Source of the DNA: an uncultured Fibrobacter sp.
GTDB lineage: Bacteria; Fibrobacterota; Fibrobacteria; Fibrobacterales; Fibrobacteraceae
Assembly (NCBI GenBank): GCA_900313675.1
Contig: OMSO01000002.1
Span: 62,001 to 126,000, forward strand
Reading direction: 5' to 3'
DNA length: 64,000 bases
Below the pieces are notes generated by a model, which was not told the origin of the DNA, did not search any database, and worked only from the letters and a program-made list of their open reading frames with translations. Of the stretch, positions 16,111 through 23,744 are shown piece by piece. The translations under genes and the position numbers were made by a program. Numbering within the stretch: the first letter of the stretch is position 1; each line of letters opens with the position of its first letter.

Positions 16111-16763
16111 TGCTTCGAAATACTCCCGATAAGATTTGGCTTTTTGATTATGACCTTACACTATATGGTGCTGAGGAACGCTGTGTTATAGAATCCCTTG
16201 ATCATCGGATATCGCTTTTTGTTCAAAAGACAGTCGGGACGGATTTTGAGACGGCCCACAAGATCCGAACAGACTATCTAGAACAGTTCGGCACCACTCT
16301 TGCGGGACTTATGGCAAGGAACAACGTGGATCCGGATGTTTTTTTTGATTTTATTCACGAACCGGAATATCTGATTTATCCCAAGAAAGCTCCTGAAAAA
16401 AAGAAGCTTTTACAGAGCCTAAGGGGACGCCGATATGTTTTTACCAATGGTAGGCATGATTGGAGTGAAGCGGGAATGGCTCATATGGAAATTGATGGCG
16501 AAATTGATGGAGTGTTTGATTTAAAACAGCTTGGTTGGGAAGGAAAACCACATGCCAGTGCCTACTCAAAAATGGAAAGATGGGTTTCGGAAAAGGGTTC
16601 TAATATAGTCTTGCTTGAAGATTCCCTTCGTAACTTAAAACCGGCGCATGACCGAGGTTGGACGACGGTTTATGTGAACCCCGCCCCAGAAACTCCTGAA
16701 TGGGTGGACTATCATATTCCGCACTTGCTGAACTTGCCTGATATATTGAGTCCGTCTATGTGA
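16110..16763 (+). CDS. HAD-superfamily pyrimidine 5'-nucleotidase-like phosphatase
   Basis: 217 residues. HAD motif I is FDYDLTLYG (nucleophile Asp 14 and general-acid Asp 16), motif II is FTNGRHDW, motif III Lys is in WEGKPHASAYSK, and motif IV is IVLLEDSLRNLKPAHDRGW. The DYDLTLY spelling and cap arrangement match the SDT1-like pyrimidine 5'-nucleotidase group. It would dephosphorylate nucleoside monophosphates or similar phosphates; substrate inferred. It shares TAATG with the upstream HD gene and has no other signals. Confidence 0.8.
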   Translation: MLRNTPDKIWLFDYDLTLYGAEERCVIESLDHRISLFVQKTVGTDFETAHKIRTDYLEQFGTTLAGLMARNNVDPDVFFDFIHEPEYLIYPKKAPEKKKLLQSLRGRRYVFTNGRHDWSEAGMAHMEIDGEIDGVFDLKQLGWEGKPHASAYSKMERWVSEKGSNIVLLEDSLRNLKPAHDRGWTTVYVNPAPETPEWVDYHIPHLLNLPDILSPSM

Positions 16764-16774
16764 TTTAAAAAAGC

Positions 16775-16780
16775 TATCTT
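16775..16780 (+). promoter_or_regulatory. -10 box TATCTT, 6 nt before ATG 16787 (leaderless-type)
   Basis: TATCTT-TTGAAA-ATG. This favours ATG 16787 over the in-frame TTG at 16781, which directly abuts the box. Confidence 0.35.
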
Positions 16781-16786
16781 TTGAAA

Positions 16787-17941
16787 ATGATTCGTCTGAT
16801 TTCCTTTATTGCCTTTTTTAGTTTTCTTTGTTCGATGCTAGCGGTTGCTGCACCTGCTCCGGCTGTTCGTAATGGGTTCAACAATATGACGGTAACGACG
16901 GAGTATTCTGAGCTGCTTAAAGAGAAAAATGCTCGGAACGATTCGTTGCTTCCTGCTTTAGATGGCGATAAGGCGTTTGCGGAGGTCCTTCGACTGAATC
17001 CAAATTTTTGGAGCTTGGGAGGGGCTTTAAATAAAGAGGAATCTTTAGTGACTAAACTCAACGCGAAGGTTATTTTCATTGATGGTATTCGGGAAGAACC
17101 TTTTTGTGAAATCGACAAAAATACAGGAAACAATGCAGGTGAGTGGAATGTCCGTATCGGTGTAGACTTTGTTTCGGGTGGTTCCAACACTGTACATATT
17201 CACGTTCAGCAATGTTTGGATTACGTGAGGGATCAGCTAGGCTATGCCATCAAGAAGGGAGACAAGGTTGTGTTTGTCCCGCCAAAAAAAATTTTGGACA
17301 AAATCAAGGAAAGCGAAATCCCAGATGCCATAGATGTAGACTTGCAGCAGACCCTTCTTAAAGCTCATGAGGATGTCAACTTGACGGGAAAATGTCCAGG
17401 AGATATTGAAGCTTATATCATTTTGATGAATGTGTATGAACAAGTCAAAAATCAGAAAATGGATTATGTGGTTATCAATGATCAACTGAATAAGCAGCGC
17501 AACGGGACTGGTCGGGTCCAAAGCTGTGCCTTTAGCCGAGAATGGAACAAACGATATCAAGAGAGTGCCAGCTTTGAATGTGACATTGACAAAGATAGGT
17601 GTCTCTATCGGCAGGAAAACGACGGAAATACGGAATGGCAGATAAATTACGAAAAGGATAGGTTCGAGTACATTAATAAAAAATTTTTGTTTTTTAACTT
17701 GAATCCTAAAAGCATCCACAAGGGCGGAACTATGCTGGATTTACGCCTGCTTCGCCTTTCTACAAATCTTTTTTTGGAGGCGTACCTGAACCTAAAAGGT
17801 GAGCCCGTGACTCTAGGATTGATAATTGTTCCTGGGGATAAGACAATAGAAGACTATGAAGATGAGGAAGATGAAGAAGACTCCGAGGACCAGGGTGGAG
17901 ACGATACCGAAGAAACTGAAGAAATAAGGCCTTTTGACTAA
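16787..17941 (+). CDS. Exported hypothetical protein with acidic tail
   Basis: 384 residues from ATG 16787; an in-frame TTG at 16781 would add two residues. Signal peptide MIRLISFIAFFSFLCSMLAVA, then APAPAVRNG. No family recognised. Four cysteines appear in the mature part (EPFCEID, VQQCLDY, GKCPGD, SFECDIDKDRCLY), so disulfides in the periplasm are possible. The last ~30 residues are very acidic (DYEDEEDEEDSEDQGGDDTE). It follows the HAD gene by 23 nt but probably has its own promoter. The plus-strand AT-rich spacer to the next gene (17942-18042) shows no clear terminator. Confidence 0.65.
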   Translation: MIRLISFIAFFSFLCSMLAVAAPAPAVRNGFNNMTVTTEYSELLKEKNARNDSLLPALDGDKAFAEVLRLNPNFWSLGGALNKEESLVTKLNAKVIFIDGIREEPFCEIDKNTGNNAGEWNVRIGVDFVSGGSNTVHIHVQQCLDYVRDQLGYAIKKGDKVVFVPPKKILDKIKESEIPDAIDVDLQQTLLKAHEDVNLTGKCPGDIEAYIILMNVYEQVKNQKMDYVVINDQLNKQRNGTGRVQSCAFSREWNKRYQESASFECDIDKDRCLYRQENDGNTEWQINYEKDRFEYINKKFLFFNLNPKSIHKGGTMLDLRLLRLSTNLFLEAYLNLKGEPVTLGLIIVPGDKTIEDYEDEEDEEDSEDQGGDDTEETEEIRPFD

Positions 17942-18042
17942 AGAATTTCCTCAAAAAACGGTAAATGGGCTGGTGTTTTTTTTGATTTTCTCCTGTTTTT
18001 ATTATATATTTAAGGAAAAGATGATTGCATAAGGAGCATTCC

Positions 18043-18858
18043 ATGAATCGTTTTGTCAAGTTCTCTCTGGTGGCTGCAGTTTTGGCTGCGCCAAGCATTG
18101 CTGATGAACAGTTCGGCGGCCTGGGAATAACTATCTACCAGGTTCCTCAGGGCGTCCATGTAGTCCAGGTGATTCCTGGAACCCCTGCGGCAGAAACGGA
18201 ACTCCAGGCCGGAGATGATATTATAGCTGTAGATGGAATGAGCTTGAAAGGTCTGGATATCGATGAATCAAAAGCCATGCTTCGTGGGCAGGTGAACAAA
18301 CCGGTAGAAATCACCTTTGTGAATTCCGGAGATACCTTGAAGGCTACTCTCCGCCGCACCCAAATTACGGTGAAAGAGTTCGAGAGCAACCAGGTTGAGT
18401 CATGGTATGGCAAAAAGAAAGAATTCGATGCCCAGGAACTGGAAACCTATGCCAGTGCCAATGGCGGCAACAAGCAATTAGTAGCCGTTCTCAAGCGTGG
18501 ATCCCTAATCAAGAATGACGAAACGGTGAATGCCGTTGACATCAACGGGATTTATGTAGATAAGGCCGATGCATTTGCGCCTAAAGCCGCAGACAAATCC
18601 AAGGCAAACAAGCCGGGTTCAGCAAAACTCAAGGGCTTTACGCGTAATGCGATTAGCTTTGACTTGAAATCTGCAGGTACGGCAATCGTCACTGTTATGA
18701 ACACGGATGGAGCCGTGATGTCTACCGTGGTGGCAGAAAATGCACAACCTGGATTTAACAGCGTCACGTGGAATGCCGAGAATGTTCCCAGTGGTCGCTA
18801 TATGGTAACCATTGAACATAATGGCACGGTTAGCGGTAAGAACGCCGTGCTCAAGTAA
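18043..18858 (+). CDS. Exported PDZ-domain protein with T9SS-like C-terminal domain
   Basis: 271 residues from ATG 18043, with a strong AAGGAG. Signal peptide MNRFVKFSLVAAVLAAPSIA. PDZ domain ~20-105: FGGLGITIYQVPQGVHVVQV, IPGTPAAETELQAGDDIIAV, DGMSLKGL. The middle (~125-165) is of unknown role. The C-terminal ~75 residues (FTRNAISFDLKSAGTAIVTV, NVPSGRYMVTIEHNGTVSGK, ending AVLK) have the FlgD/Por-secretion-type fold with SGxYxVxI, seen at the ends of type IX-secreted proteins. No protease domain is present, so it may be a scaffold or adaptor. Extracellular or surface location is inferred. Confidence 0.75.
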   Translation: MNRFVKFSLVAAVLAAPSIADEQFGGLGITIYQVPQGVHVVQVIPGTPAAETELQAGDDIIAVDGMSLKGLDIDESKAMLRGQVNKPVEITFVNSGDTLKATLRRTQITVKEFESNQVESWYGKKKEFDAQELETYASANGGNKQLVAVLKRGSLIKNDETVNAVDINGIYVDKADAFAPKAADKSKANKPGSAKLKGFTRNAISFDLKSAGTAIVTVMNTDGAVMSTVVAENAQPGFNSVTWNAENVPSGRYMVTIEHNGTVSGKNAVLK

Positions 18859-18897
18859 TCGACGATTGCGTTAGACGCAGTTGCTTTGCCGAAAACT

Positions 18898-20187
18898 CTA
18901 GAGCCTTTCGCCTATAAGGGCGAAGGGCTCTGCTTTTGTAATGCGCACTTGTAGAGCTTTGCCTGCCGGGATGTCCCCCTGCAGGGCCACGGGGCGGTAG
19001 GCGCAGTTACGTGCGATGGTGGTGCCCGCCCGGTGGCCTTGTTTTTCGGTCACGACCGTGCAGGTCTTGCCGACCCAGCGCTGGTTGTTTTCTTGGGCGA
19101 TTTGCTGGAAGGCGTCGAACAGCTTTGCGGAGCGTTCGTGCTTTACGCTGTCTGAAACGGCAGGCGCGTCGGCGGCGTTTGCCTCTTCCATGCGGGCGGC
19201 AACGGTTCCCTTGCGGGCCACGAACCGCGTAATGTTGCAGACGGTGGGGCGGGTCTCCTTCAGCAGGTCAAGGGTCTCTTGAAAGTCGGCATCTGTTTCG
19301 CCGGGGAAACCTACAATCAGGTCTGTACTGAGGGTGAACAGCGGGAACTTTTCTTGCAACTCCAGCGCAAAGTTACGGAAGTCTTCTACGGAGTGTTTGC
19401 GGTTCATGAGCTGCAGAACGCGCTCGCTCCCGCTCTGGACAGGAACGTGCAAGAACTGGTAGAGCCGTTCGTCTTGGAAACATTCCAGCAATGCATCTTT
19501 ATAGCCGAGGATGTGCCTCGGGTTTCCCATGCCCAGCCGGATCTTGTAGTTTCCGGGAACCTGGGCGAGAATTTTTTGCGTGAGGTTTGCAAGGTTCGTG
19601 CCGGTGTCAAAACCGTAGCAGGCGCAGTCCTGCCCGCTGAGCTGAATCTCCAGGCATCCGTCGTCCACCAGGCGCTGGACCTGTTCTACAATGGCGTCTT
19701 CGGGCTGGCTTTGGAGCCGTCCTTTTACCAGCTTCGTGGAGCAGAAGGCACAGGCATCCAGGCAGCCTTCCTCGATGTTCACGATGCCTACGAAGGGGGA
19801 CTGCCGGAGGATTCGTATGTCATTCTGGAGCCCATTTGGGGCGATAGAATCCAAGGACTCTAGCGCTTTCAAGCTCGTGAACGTTATCTTGTCCGAAATC
19901 TTGCGGGCTTCTTCCTGGAAATCCTTGGGGGCGCATCCTGTTATAAAGACGGGTGCCTGCGGGAAAGCCGCTACCGCCTGCTGCAAAAGCTTCAGTGCGG
20001 TTCCGTTTCCCTTGACGGTGCACACGTTCAGGTAAAAGGCAAGGGGCTGCTCCGTCGGGAATTCAAAAGAGATGGAACAATCCGGATGTTGGGCGGATAG
20101 CGCCCGGGCGATTTTTTCTCCGTCGCCGAAGTTGGCGGCACAGCCCTGGCTGAGAACTGCAATGACAGGCGATGCGGCGGAACTCAT
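18898..20187 (-). CDS. mtaB: tRNA t6A37 methylthiotransferase, archaeal/eukaryotic CDKAL1-like (e-MtaB) type
   Basis: 429 residues from ATG 20187, which makes ATGA with the upstream gene. A radical-SAM enzyme that would convert t6A37 to ms2t6A37 in tRNA. The N-terminal UPF0004 domain has Cys in LSQGCAANFGDGEK, YLNVCTVKGNG and FITGCAPKD. The radical-SAM cluster CxxxCxxC is in EEGCLDACAFCSTK, and a TRAM domain lies at the C-terminus (WVGKTCTVVTEKQG, LQVRITKAEPF). LVKGRLQSQPED, IQLSGQDCACYGFDTGTNL, RLGMGNPRHIL and FLHVPVQSGSERVL match the CDKAL1/archaeal group more closely than bacterial MtaB or MiaB. The terminator of the convergent PDZ gene lies in its 3' end. Confidence 0.85.
   Translation of the reverse strand: MSSAASPVIAVLSQGCAANFGDGEKIARALSAQHPDCSISFEFPTEQPLAFYLNVCTVKGNGTALKLLQQAVAAFPQAPVFITGCAPKDFQEEARKISDKITFTSLKALESLDSIAPNGLQNDIRILRQSPFVGIVNIEEGCLDACAFCSTKLVKGRLQSQPEDAIVEQVQRLVDDGCLEIQLSGQDCACYGFDTGTNLANLTQKILAQVPGNYKIRLGMGNPRHILGYKDALLECFQDERLYQFLHVPVQSGSERVLQLMNRKHSVEDFRNFALELQEKFPLFTLSTDLIVGFPGETDADFQETLDLLKETRPTVCNITRFVARKGTVAARMEEANAADAPAVSDSVKHERSAKLFDAFQQIAQENNQRWVGKTCTVVTEKQGHRAGTTIARNCAYRPVALQGDIPAGKALQVRITKAEPFALIGERL
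18900..18936 (+). terminator. Terminator of the PDZ gene, inside the 3' end of the convergent gene
   Basis: A 13-bp stem AGAGCCTTTCGCC/GGCGAAGGGCTCT (18900-18912 with 18919-18931, one G-U) followed by GCTTTT. It overlaps the last codons and stop of the minus-strand methylthiotransferase gene. It could also act weakly on the minus strand. Confidence 0.85.
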
Positions 20188-21560
20188 CTTTCGAACCGCT
20201 CCAGGGTGATTCCCGGATAGTAATGGCTCAGGATTTCGATGTAGCTCTGACCCGCCTGGGCCCTGGCCCGCACGCCCATCTGGCACATGCCTACGCCGTG
20301 GCCGAATCCCTTGCCTTCGAGAATCCACTTGCTGCCGTCCTTCTTGACGGTAAAGAAACTGGAGGGGAGGATTGTTCCGCCCTTGCGGAAAAGCCAGCGG
20401 ACCTTGTCGCCGCGGACTTCGAAAGTTCCCGCGTCCGTAGTGACCGCAAGTATCAAGATGCGCCCGCTCTTGAGCGTATCCCTGACGGTAATGTCCTTGA
20501 CTTTCTTGAAGGGGGCGACTTTCGCCTTGGAATCCCTGGCGTTCTGGACAAAGAGTTTCACCAGTTCGTCACTTTCGAAGGTCCGTTCCCACTTGCTGTA
20601 GCTGGACTCCTTGCACCAGGGCGTTCCATCGCTTCGCAGGTCCGGCTTGCTCTTGAGGTAGGGGAGGTTCGGCTTTTCCCAGGTGTCCAGCGTCTCGGAC
20701 ATGCCTCCGCAGGTGGAGTGGTAGTAGGCGGTAATGAACTCGCCATTATACATCATGACTTCGCCCTTGGTCTCCTTGACGGCGCGGTCTGTCAGGGACG
20801 TAGCGCTCTGGAGACCCTTATACACCTGGTCCTTGGTGTCGGCGAACACGTCAAAGCCCAGGGACTCCCGGCTCCCGAAATGCTTGTAGGCGTAGGTGCG
20901 GGCGGCTACCGCCTGGGCCTTCAGCGCTTCGAACCGGCTGCTGTCCAGCTGGCCGATTTCGTAAGGGATCACGCCCCGCAGGTAGTCTTCCATGTCCACC
21001 GTATTGATGGCGTTGATTTTCCCGTTGTTGTAGGAGATGGTAAAAAATCCAGGATAGCAAGAGGTAGAAAGCAGCTTTTGCGTCGGCGCGATAGAGACGC
21101 ACTTGCCGTCGTCGATATCCTTTTTAACGGCGGTAAAAGAATTTTCCTTCCCCTGGAATTTCAACTCCTTGCCCTTGACGGTAATATGGATAACCTCTCC
21201 GCCTTTTGAAAGGTACAGTTCCTTGACGTCGGTATAGACCCCTACACGAAGAGGCCTATTCAAGTTCGTCGGTATCTTTTCCGCCTGGACTCGGGCCAAA
21301 GTATCTCCGGATACCGTCTTGATTTGCGTGGACGCAGGGGCTTCCCTCGGGCCTTTTGCTTGGACGTCGGAAACGTTCGTCGCTTCGATGGGCCTGAAAT
21401 CTACAATCTCGGGTTCTTCGGCGCTGGAGTCTTTTTTGATGGTCTTGATCGCGGGAGCGGGCATGTCCGGCAGCTCAAAATCCTCTGCGGCACTTGTCGT
21501 TACGATAAGCGCCAGAAGAAAAAGAAATGTTGTTTTGTAACCGGGCATGACATTACCCAT
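20184..21560 (-). CDS. SpoIID/LytB-domain exported protein
   Basis: 458 residues. Signal peptide in the first ~25 residues (YKTTFLFLLALIVTTSAA). A Pro/Ser-rich spacer precedes a SpoIID/LytB domain: LRVGVYTDVKELYL, VDMEDYLRGVIPYEIGQLDS (with the catalytic-type Glu), ALKAQAVAARTYAY, YYHSTCGGMSE and GFGHGVGMCQMGVRARAQ. SpoIID proteins are lytic transglycosylases acting on denuded peptidoglycan; non-sporulating bacteria keep them for cell-wall remodelling. Start at 21560, with GAGGTG upstream that is itself part of a dispersed repeat; ATG 21548 is an alternative. It lies 39 nt downstream of def and is coupled to the CDKAL1-like gene. Confidence 0.88.
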   Translation of the reverse strand: MGNVMPGYKTTFLFLLALIVTTSAAEDFELPDMPAPAIKTIKKDSSAEEPEIVDFRPIEATNVSDVQAKGPREAPASTQIKTVSGDTLARVQAEKIPTNLNRPLRVGVYTDVKELYLSKGGEVIHITVKGKELKFQGKENSFTAVKKDIDDGKCVSIAPTQKLLSTSCYPGFFTISYNNGKINAINTVDMEDYLRGVIPYEIGQLDSSRFEALKAQAVAARTYAYKHFGSRESLGFDVFADTKDQVYKGLQSATSLTDRAVKETKGEVMMYNGEFITAYYHSTCGGMSETLDTWEKPNLPYLKSKPDLRSDGTPWCKESSYSKWERTFESDELVKLFVQNARDSKAKVAPFKKVKDITVRDTLKSGRILILAVTTDAGTFEVRGDKVRWLFRKGGTILPSSFFTVKKDGSKWILEGKGFGHGVGMCQMGVRARAQAGQSYIEILSHYYPGITLERFER

Positions 21561-21599
21561 AGCTCACACCTCAAAGCGAGCCTGCGAGCGCCCTCATAC
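21561..21599. repeat. Short copy of the GC-rich CTTTGAGG repeat family
   Basis: The minus strand reads CGCTCGCAGGCTCGCTTTGAGGTG... This resembles parts of the repeats at 32007-32160, 50694-50755 and 62080-62225 (CTTTGAGGTGTGAG, CGCAGGCTC). It supplies the Shine-Dalgarno of the SpoIID gene. Confidence 0.6.
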
Positions 21600-22142
21600 C
21601 TATTTACCTTTCTTCAGCTTCGCCTGGGTCTCTTTGGCCATCTTGCGGAGCTTGGACTGGTTCATGGTGCGGTCGGCAGTAGAAATCTTGTCCACGAAAA
21701 GGTCGCCGTTCAGGTGATCCGATTCGTGCTGGATGCAGCGGGCAAAAAGGCCTTCGCAGTTGTGAATTTCTTGAGGCTCTCCGTTGATGTCGAAAAAGCG
21801 GACGCACACCTTGTTGGGCCGGACCACATTGCAGAAAATGTCCGGGAAAGAAAGACATCCTTCGTCATAATCCACAGGCTTGGCGTCTTCTTCCGCTTCC
21901 CATTCCGGGTTGAACATGATGTAGGGCTTGGGATCCTCTTCGCCGGGAATAGCGGTATCGATGACCACCAAACGGATGTTCTTACCTATTTGGGGTGCGG
22001 CAAGGCCGCAGCCCGGCGCGTCGTACATGGTTTCCAGCATGTCCTTGGCCAGCTGGCGGAGTTCCGGAGTAATCTCGGTAACGGGTTCGCTCTTTTTGCG
22101 GAGAACCGGGTCACCGTAAATGCGGATAGGTAAAATCGCCAT
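21600..22142 (-). CDS. def: Peptide deformylase
   Basis: 180 residues. It removes the formyl group from nascent N-terminal Met. All three motifs are intact: GCGLAAPQIG (~45), EGCLSFP (~94, metal Cys) and QHESDHLNG (~138, HExxH). There is a ~20-residue Lys-rich C-terminal tail. It starts 2 nt after yajC and is probably co-transcribed with yajC, spoIID and the tRNA-modifying enzyme. Confidence 0.97.
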   Translation of the reverse strand: MAILPIRIYGDPVLRKKSEPVTEITPELRQLAKDMLETMYDAPGCGLAAPQIGKNIRLVVIDTAIPGEEDPKPYIMFNPEWEAEEDAKPVDYDEGCLSFPDIFCNVVRPNKVCVRFFDINGEPQEIHNCEGLFARCIQHESDHLNGDLFVDKISTADRTMNQSKLRKMAKETQAKLKKGK

Positions 22143-22144
22143 GA

Positions 22145-22513
22145 TTACTTCTTTTCTTCGGTCTTGGTGTCGGCTGCAGGAGCGTTCATGATTCTGAGGA
22201 TGGTGCTCTTTTCAAAGTCGATCAGCGTGGTGGAGCCGGTACGGACCGTGACGATGTTGTCTTCCATGGAGGTGATGGTGCCGATGATGCCGGCGGTGGT
22301 CATCACCTTGTCGCCCTTCTTCAGTTCCTTGCGCATCTGGTCCATTTGCTTCATTTCTTTCTGCTTGGGGCGGATAAAGAACAGCCACATGACCACGAAC
22401 AAAAGGATAAGGGGCAAGAAGCTTGCGATGGCGCTGGGCTGCTCGGGAGCGGCCTCTTCGGCAAAGGCCATGGCAGAAGCGGACAGGGTAATCAAAAGGG
22501 TCTTGATTTTCAT
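22145..22513 (-). CDS. yajC: Sec translocase auxiliary subunit YajC
   Basis: 122 residues. Inner-membrane accessory of SecDF. One strong transmembrane segment (SFLPLILLFVVMWLFFIRP, ~33-51) is followed by the family hallmark QKEMKQMDQMRKELKKGDKV and MTTAGIIGTI. An additional N-terminal signal-like stretch (MKIKTLLITLSASAMAFA) precedes it, as in some other phyla. The start has AAAGG upstream. First gene of the yajC-def-spoIID-mtaB run. Confidence 0.95.
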   Translation of the reverse strand: MKIKTLLITLSASAMAFAEEAAPEQPSAIASFLPLILLFVVMWLFFIRPKQKEMKQMDQMRKELKKGDKVMTTAGIIGTITSMEDNIVTVRTGSTTLIDFEKSTILRIMNAPAADTKTEEKK

Positions 22514-22577
22514 AATAAAACCTTTATTAAATGTGGATGAATATTACGGGCTCAAATTTAGAAAAAAGGTGGCTGCG

Positions 22578-23561
22578 CTACAGAGGCAGGTCTTTTCCGA
22601 GACCCATTTTCAGTTCGGTCCGGCGGCGGATTACCATTTCGTTGAAAAGGTCCGTAAGGCTGTCTTCGATGCTGATCATGGGTTTCCAGCCCAGGTTCGT
22701 CATCTTGGTGGGGTCCCCAATCAGCAGGGGAATGTCGTTGACCCGTTCGTACTTGGAATCAAAACGGAAATCCACGCTCACGTCAGCGATGTCCACCAGC
22801 ATTTCTACCAGTTCCCGGATGGTGTACGACTTGCCGCTGCAGATGTTGAAGGTCTCGCCGGATTCAGCGGTGTTCAGCACCTGAATCATACCGCGGGCCA
22901 CGTCACGCACGTCCACCACGTCACGGCTGATGTCGAGGCTTCCGGAATAGATAACGGGTTCGCTACCGTAGAACTTGATTTTTACCAGCTGGTAAGTGAT
23001 AGAGGGAATCACGAAACGGCGGCTGTGGTGGGGCCCGGTAAAGTGGAATGGGCGCACAAAGACAATGTGGAGTCCGCTGGCATTGATAAACTGGTGCCCC
23101 AGGAGTTCCATGCATGCCTTGGAAGTGGCGTATGGAGTCATGGGGTTCGGGCGGTCTTCTTCTTTGTGCAGGTAAGTCAGGTGTTGTTCCGTACGTCCGT
23201 AGATTTCGCTGGAACTGAGCAGCATGATTCGTGCTTTGGGGCATGCCTGCCGTGCCGCTTCCAGCAGGTTCTGGGTCCCGAGCAGGTTGATGTTCAGGGT
23301 TTCGTAGGGTTTCTGGTACGAAAGCCCCACGGAGGATTGGCTGGCCAGGTGGTAAATATGGGTAGGAGCCACCTTCTGGAGCATCTCATAGACGTCCTTG
23401 AAGTTCAAAAGGTTTCCGGTGAGGTATTGCACACCGTCCACCTTCTGCCAAGGCTGGGGCTGCTCGTCGCTAAAGCTGAACAGCTCGTGATTCGTGCCGC
23501 TCAGGCTGGAGAGGATATGAAATCCCAGAGCCCCTGTACCACCTGTTACCAAAATACTCAT
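22578..23561 (-). CDS. NAD-dependent sugar-nucleotide epimerase/dehydratase/reductase (SDR)
   Basis: 327 residues. The N-terminal Rossmann fold begins MSILVTGGTGALG. The catalytic region has LLSSSEIYGR and the YATSK (YxxxK) pair; RPFHFTGPHHSRRFVIPS and SRDVVDVRDVARGM follow. The overall pattern fits GDP-4-keto-6-deoxymannose reductase-like or related NDP-sugar enzymes, so it is a possible distant paralogue of the rmd gene at 35252-36142. The substrate cannot be assigned. The start has AGAGGA upstream. It stands alone, 183 bp after aroKB across degenerate repeats. Confidence 0.75.
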   Translation of the reverse strand: MSILVTGGTGALGFHILSSLSGTNHELFSFSDEQPQPWQKVDGVQYLTGNLLNFKDVYEMLQKVAPTHIYHLASQSSVGLSYQKPYETLNINLLGTQNLLEAARQACPKARIMLLSSSEIYGRTEQHLTYLHKEEDRPNPMTPYATSKACMELLGHQFINASGLHIVFVRPFHFTGPHHSRRFVIPSITYQLVKIKFYGSEPVIYSGSLDISRDVVDVRDVARGMIQVLNTAESGETFNICSGKSYTIRELVEMLVDIADVSVDFRFDSKYERVNDIPLLIGDPTKMTNLGWKPMISIEDSLTDLFNEMVIRRRTELKMGLGKDLPL

Positions 23562-23744
23562 TCTAGTCCTCTGTTATCAGTTGTCAGTTATCGGTTATGA
23601 GTTTCGAGTTGTAGCGGAAACAAGAGACTTTAAAATTCAGAAGCAGTATATTATTTTCCTCTCATTACGCACTACACATTACTCACAACTGACTACTCAC
23701 TACATATCCCGCATCCCTAGCCCCTAGATCCTAACCTCTAGATC
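23562..23744. repeat. Two low-complexity repeat blocks between aroKB and the SDR gene
   Basis: 23570-23610 carries GTTATCAGTTGTCAGTTATCGG-like units split into short copies of TTATCAGTT. 23661-23703 carries ACTACACATTACTCAC-like units. 23707-23757 carries the CCCCTAGATCCTAACC family, running into the last codons of aroKB. No gene. Confidence 0.7.

Noticed and set aside
20172-21209. 345-codon open frame antisense to the SpoIID gene
   Set aside because: No family resemblance, and it crosses two real genes.
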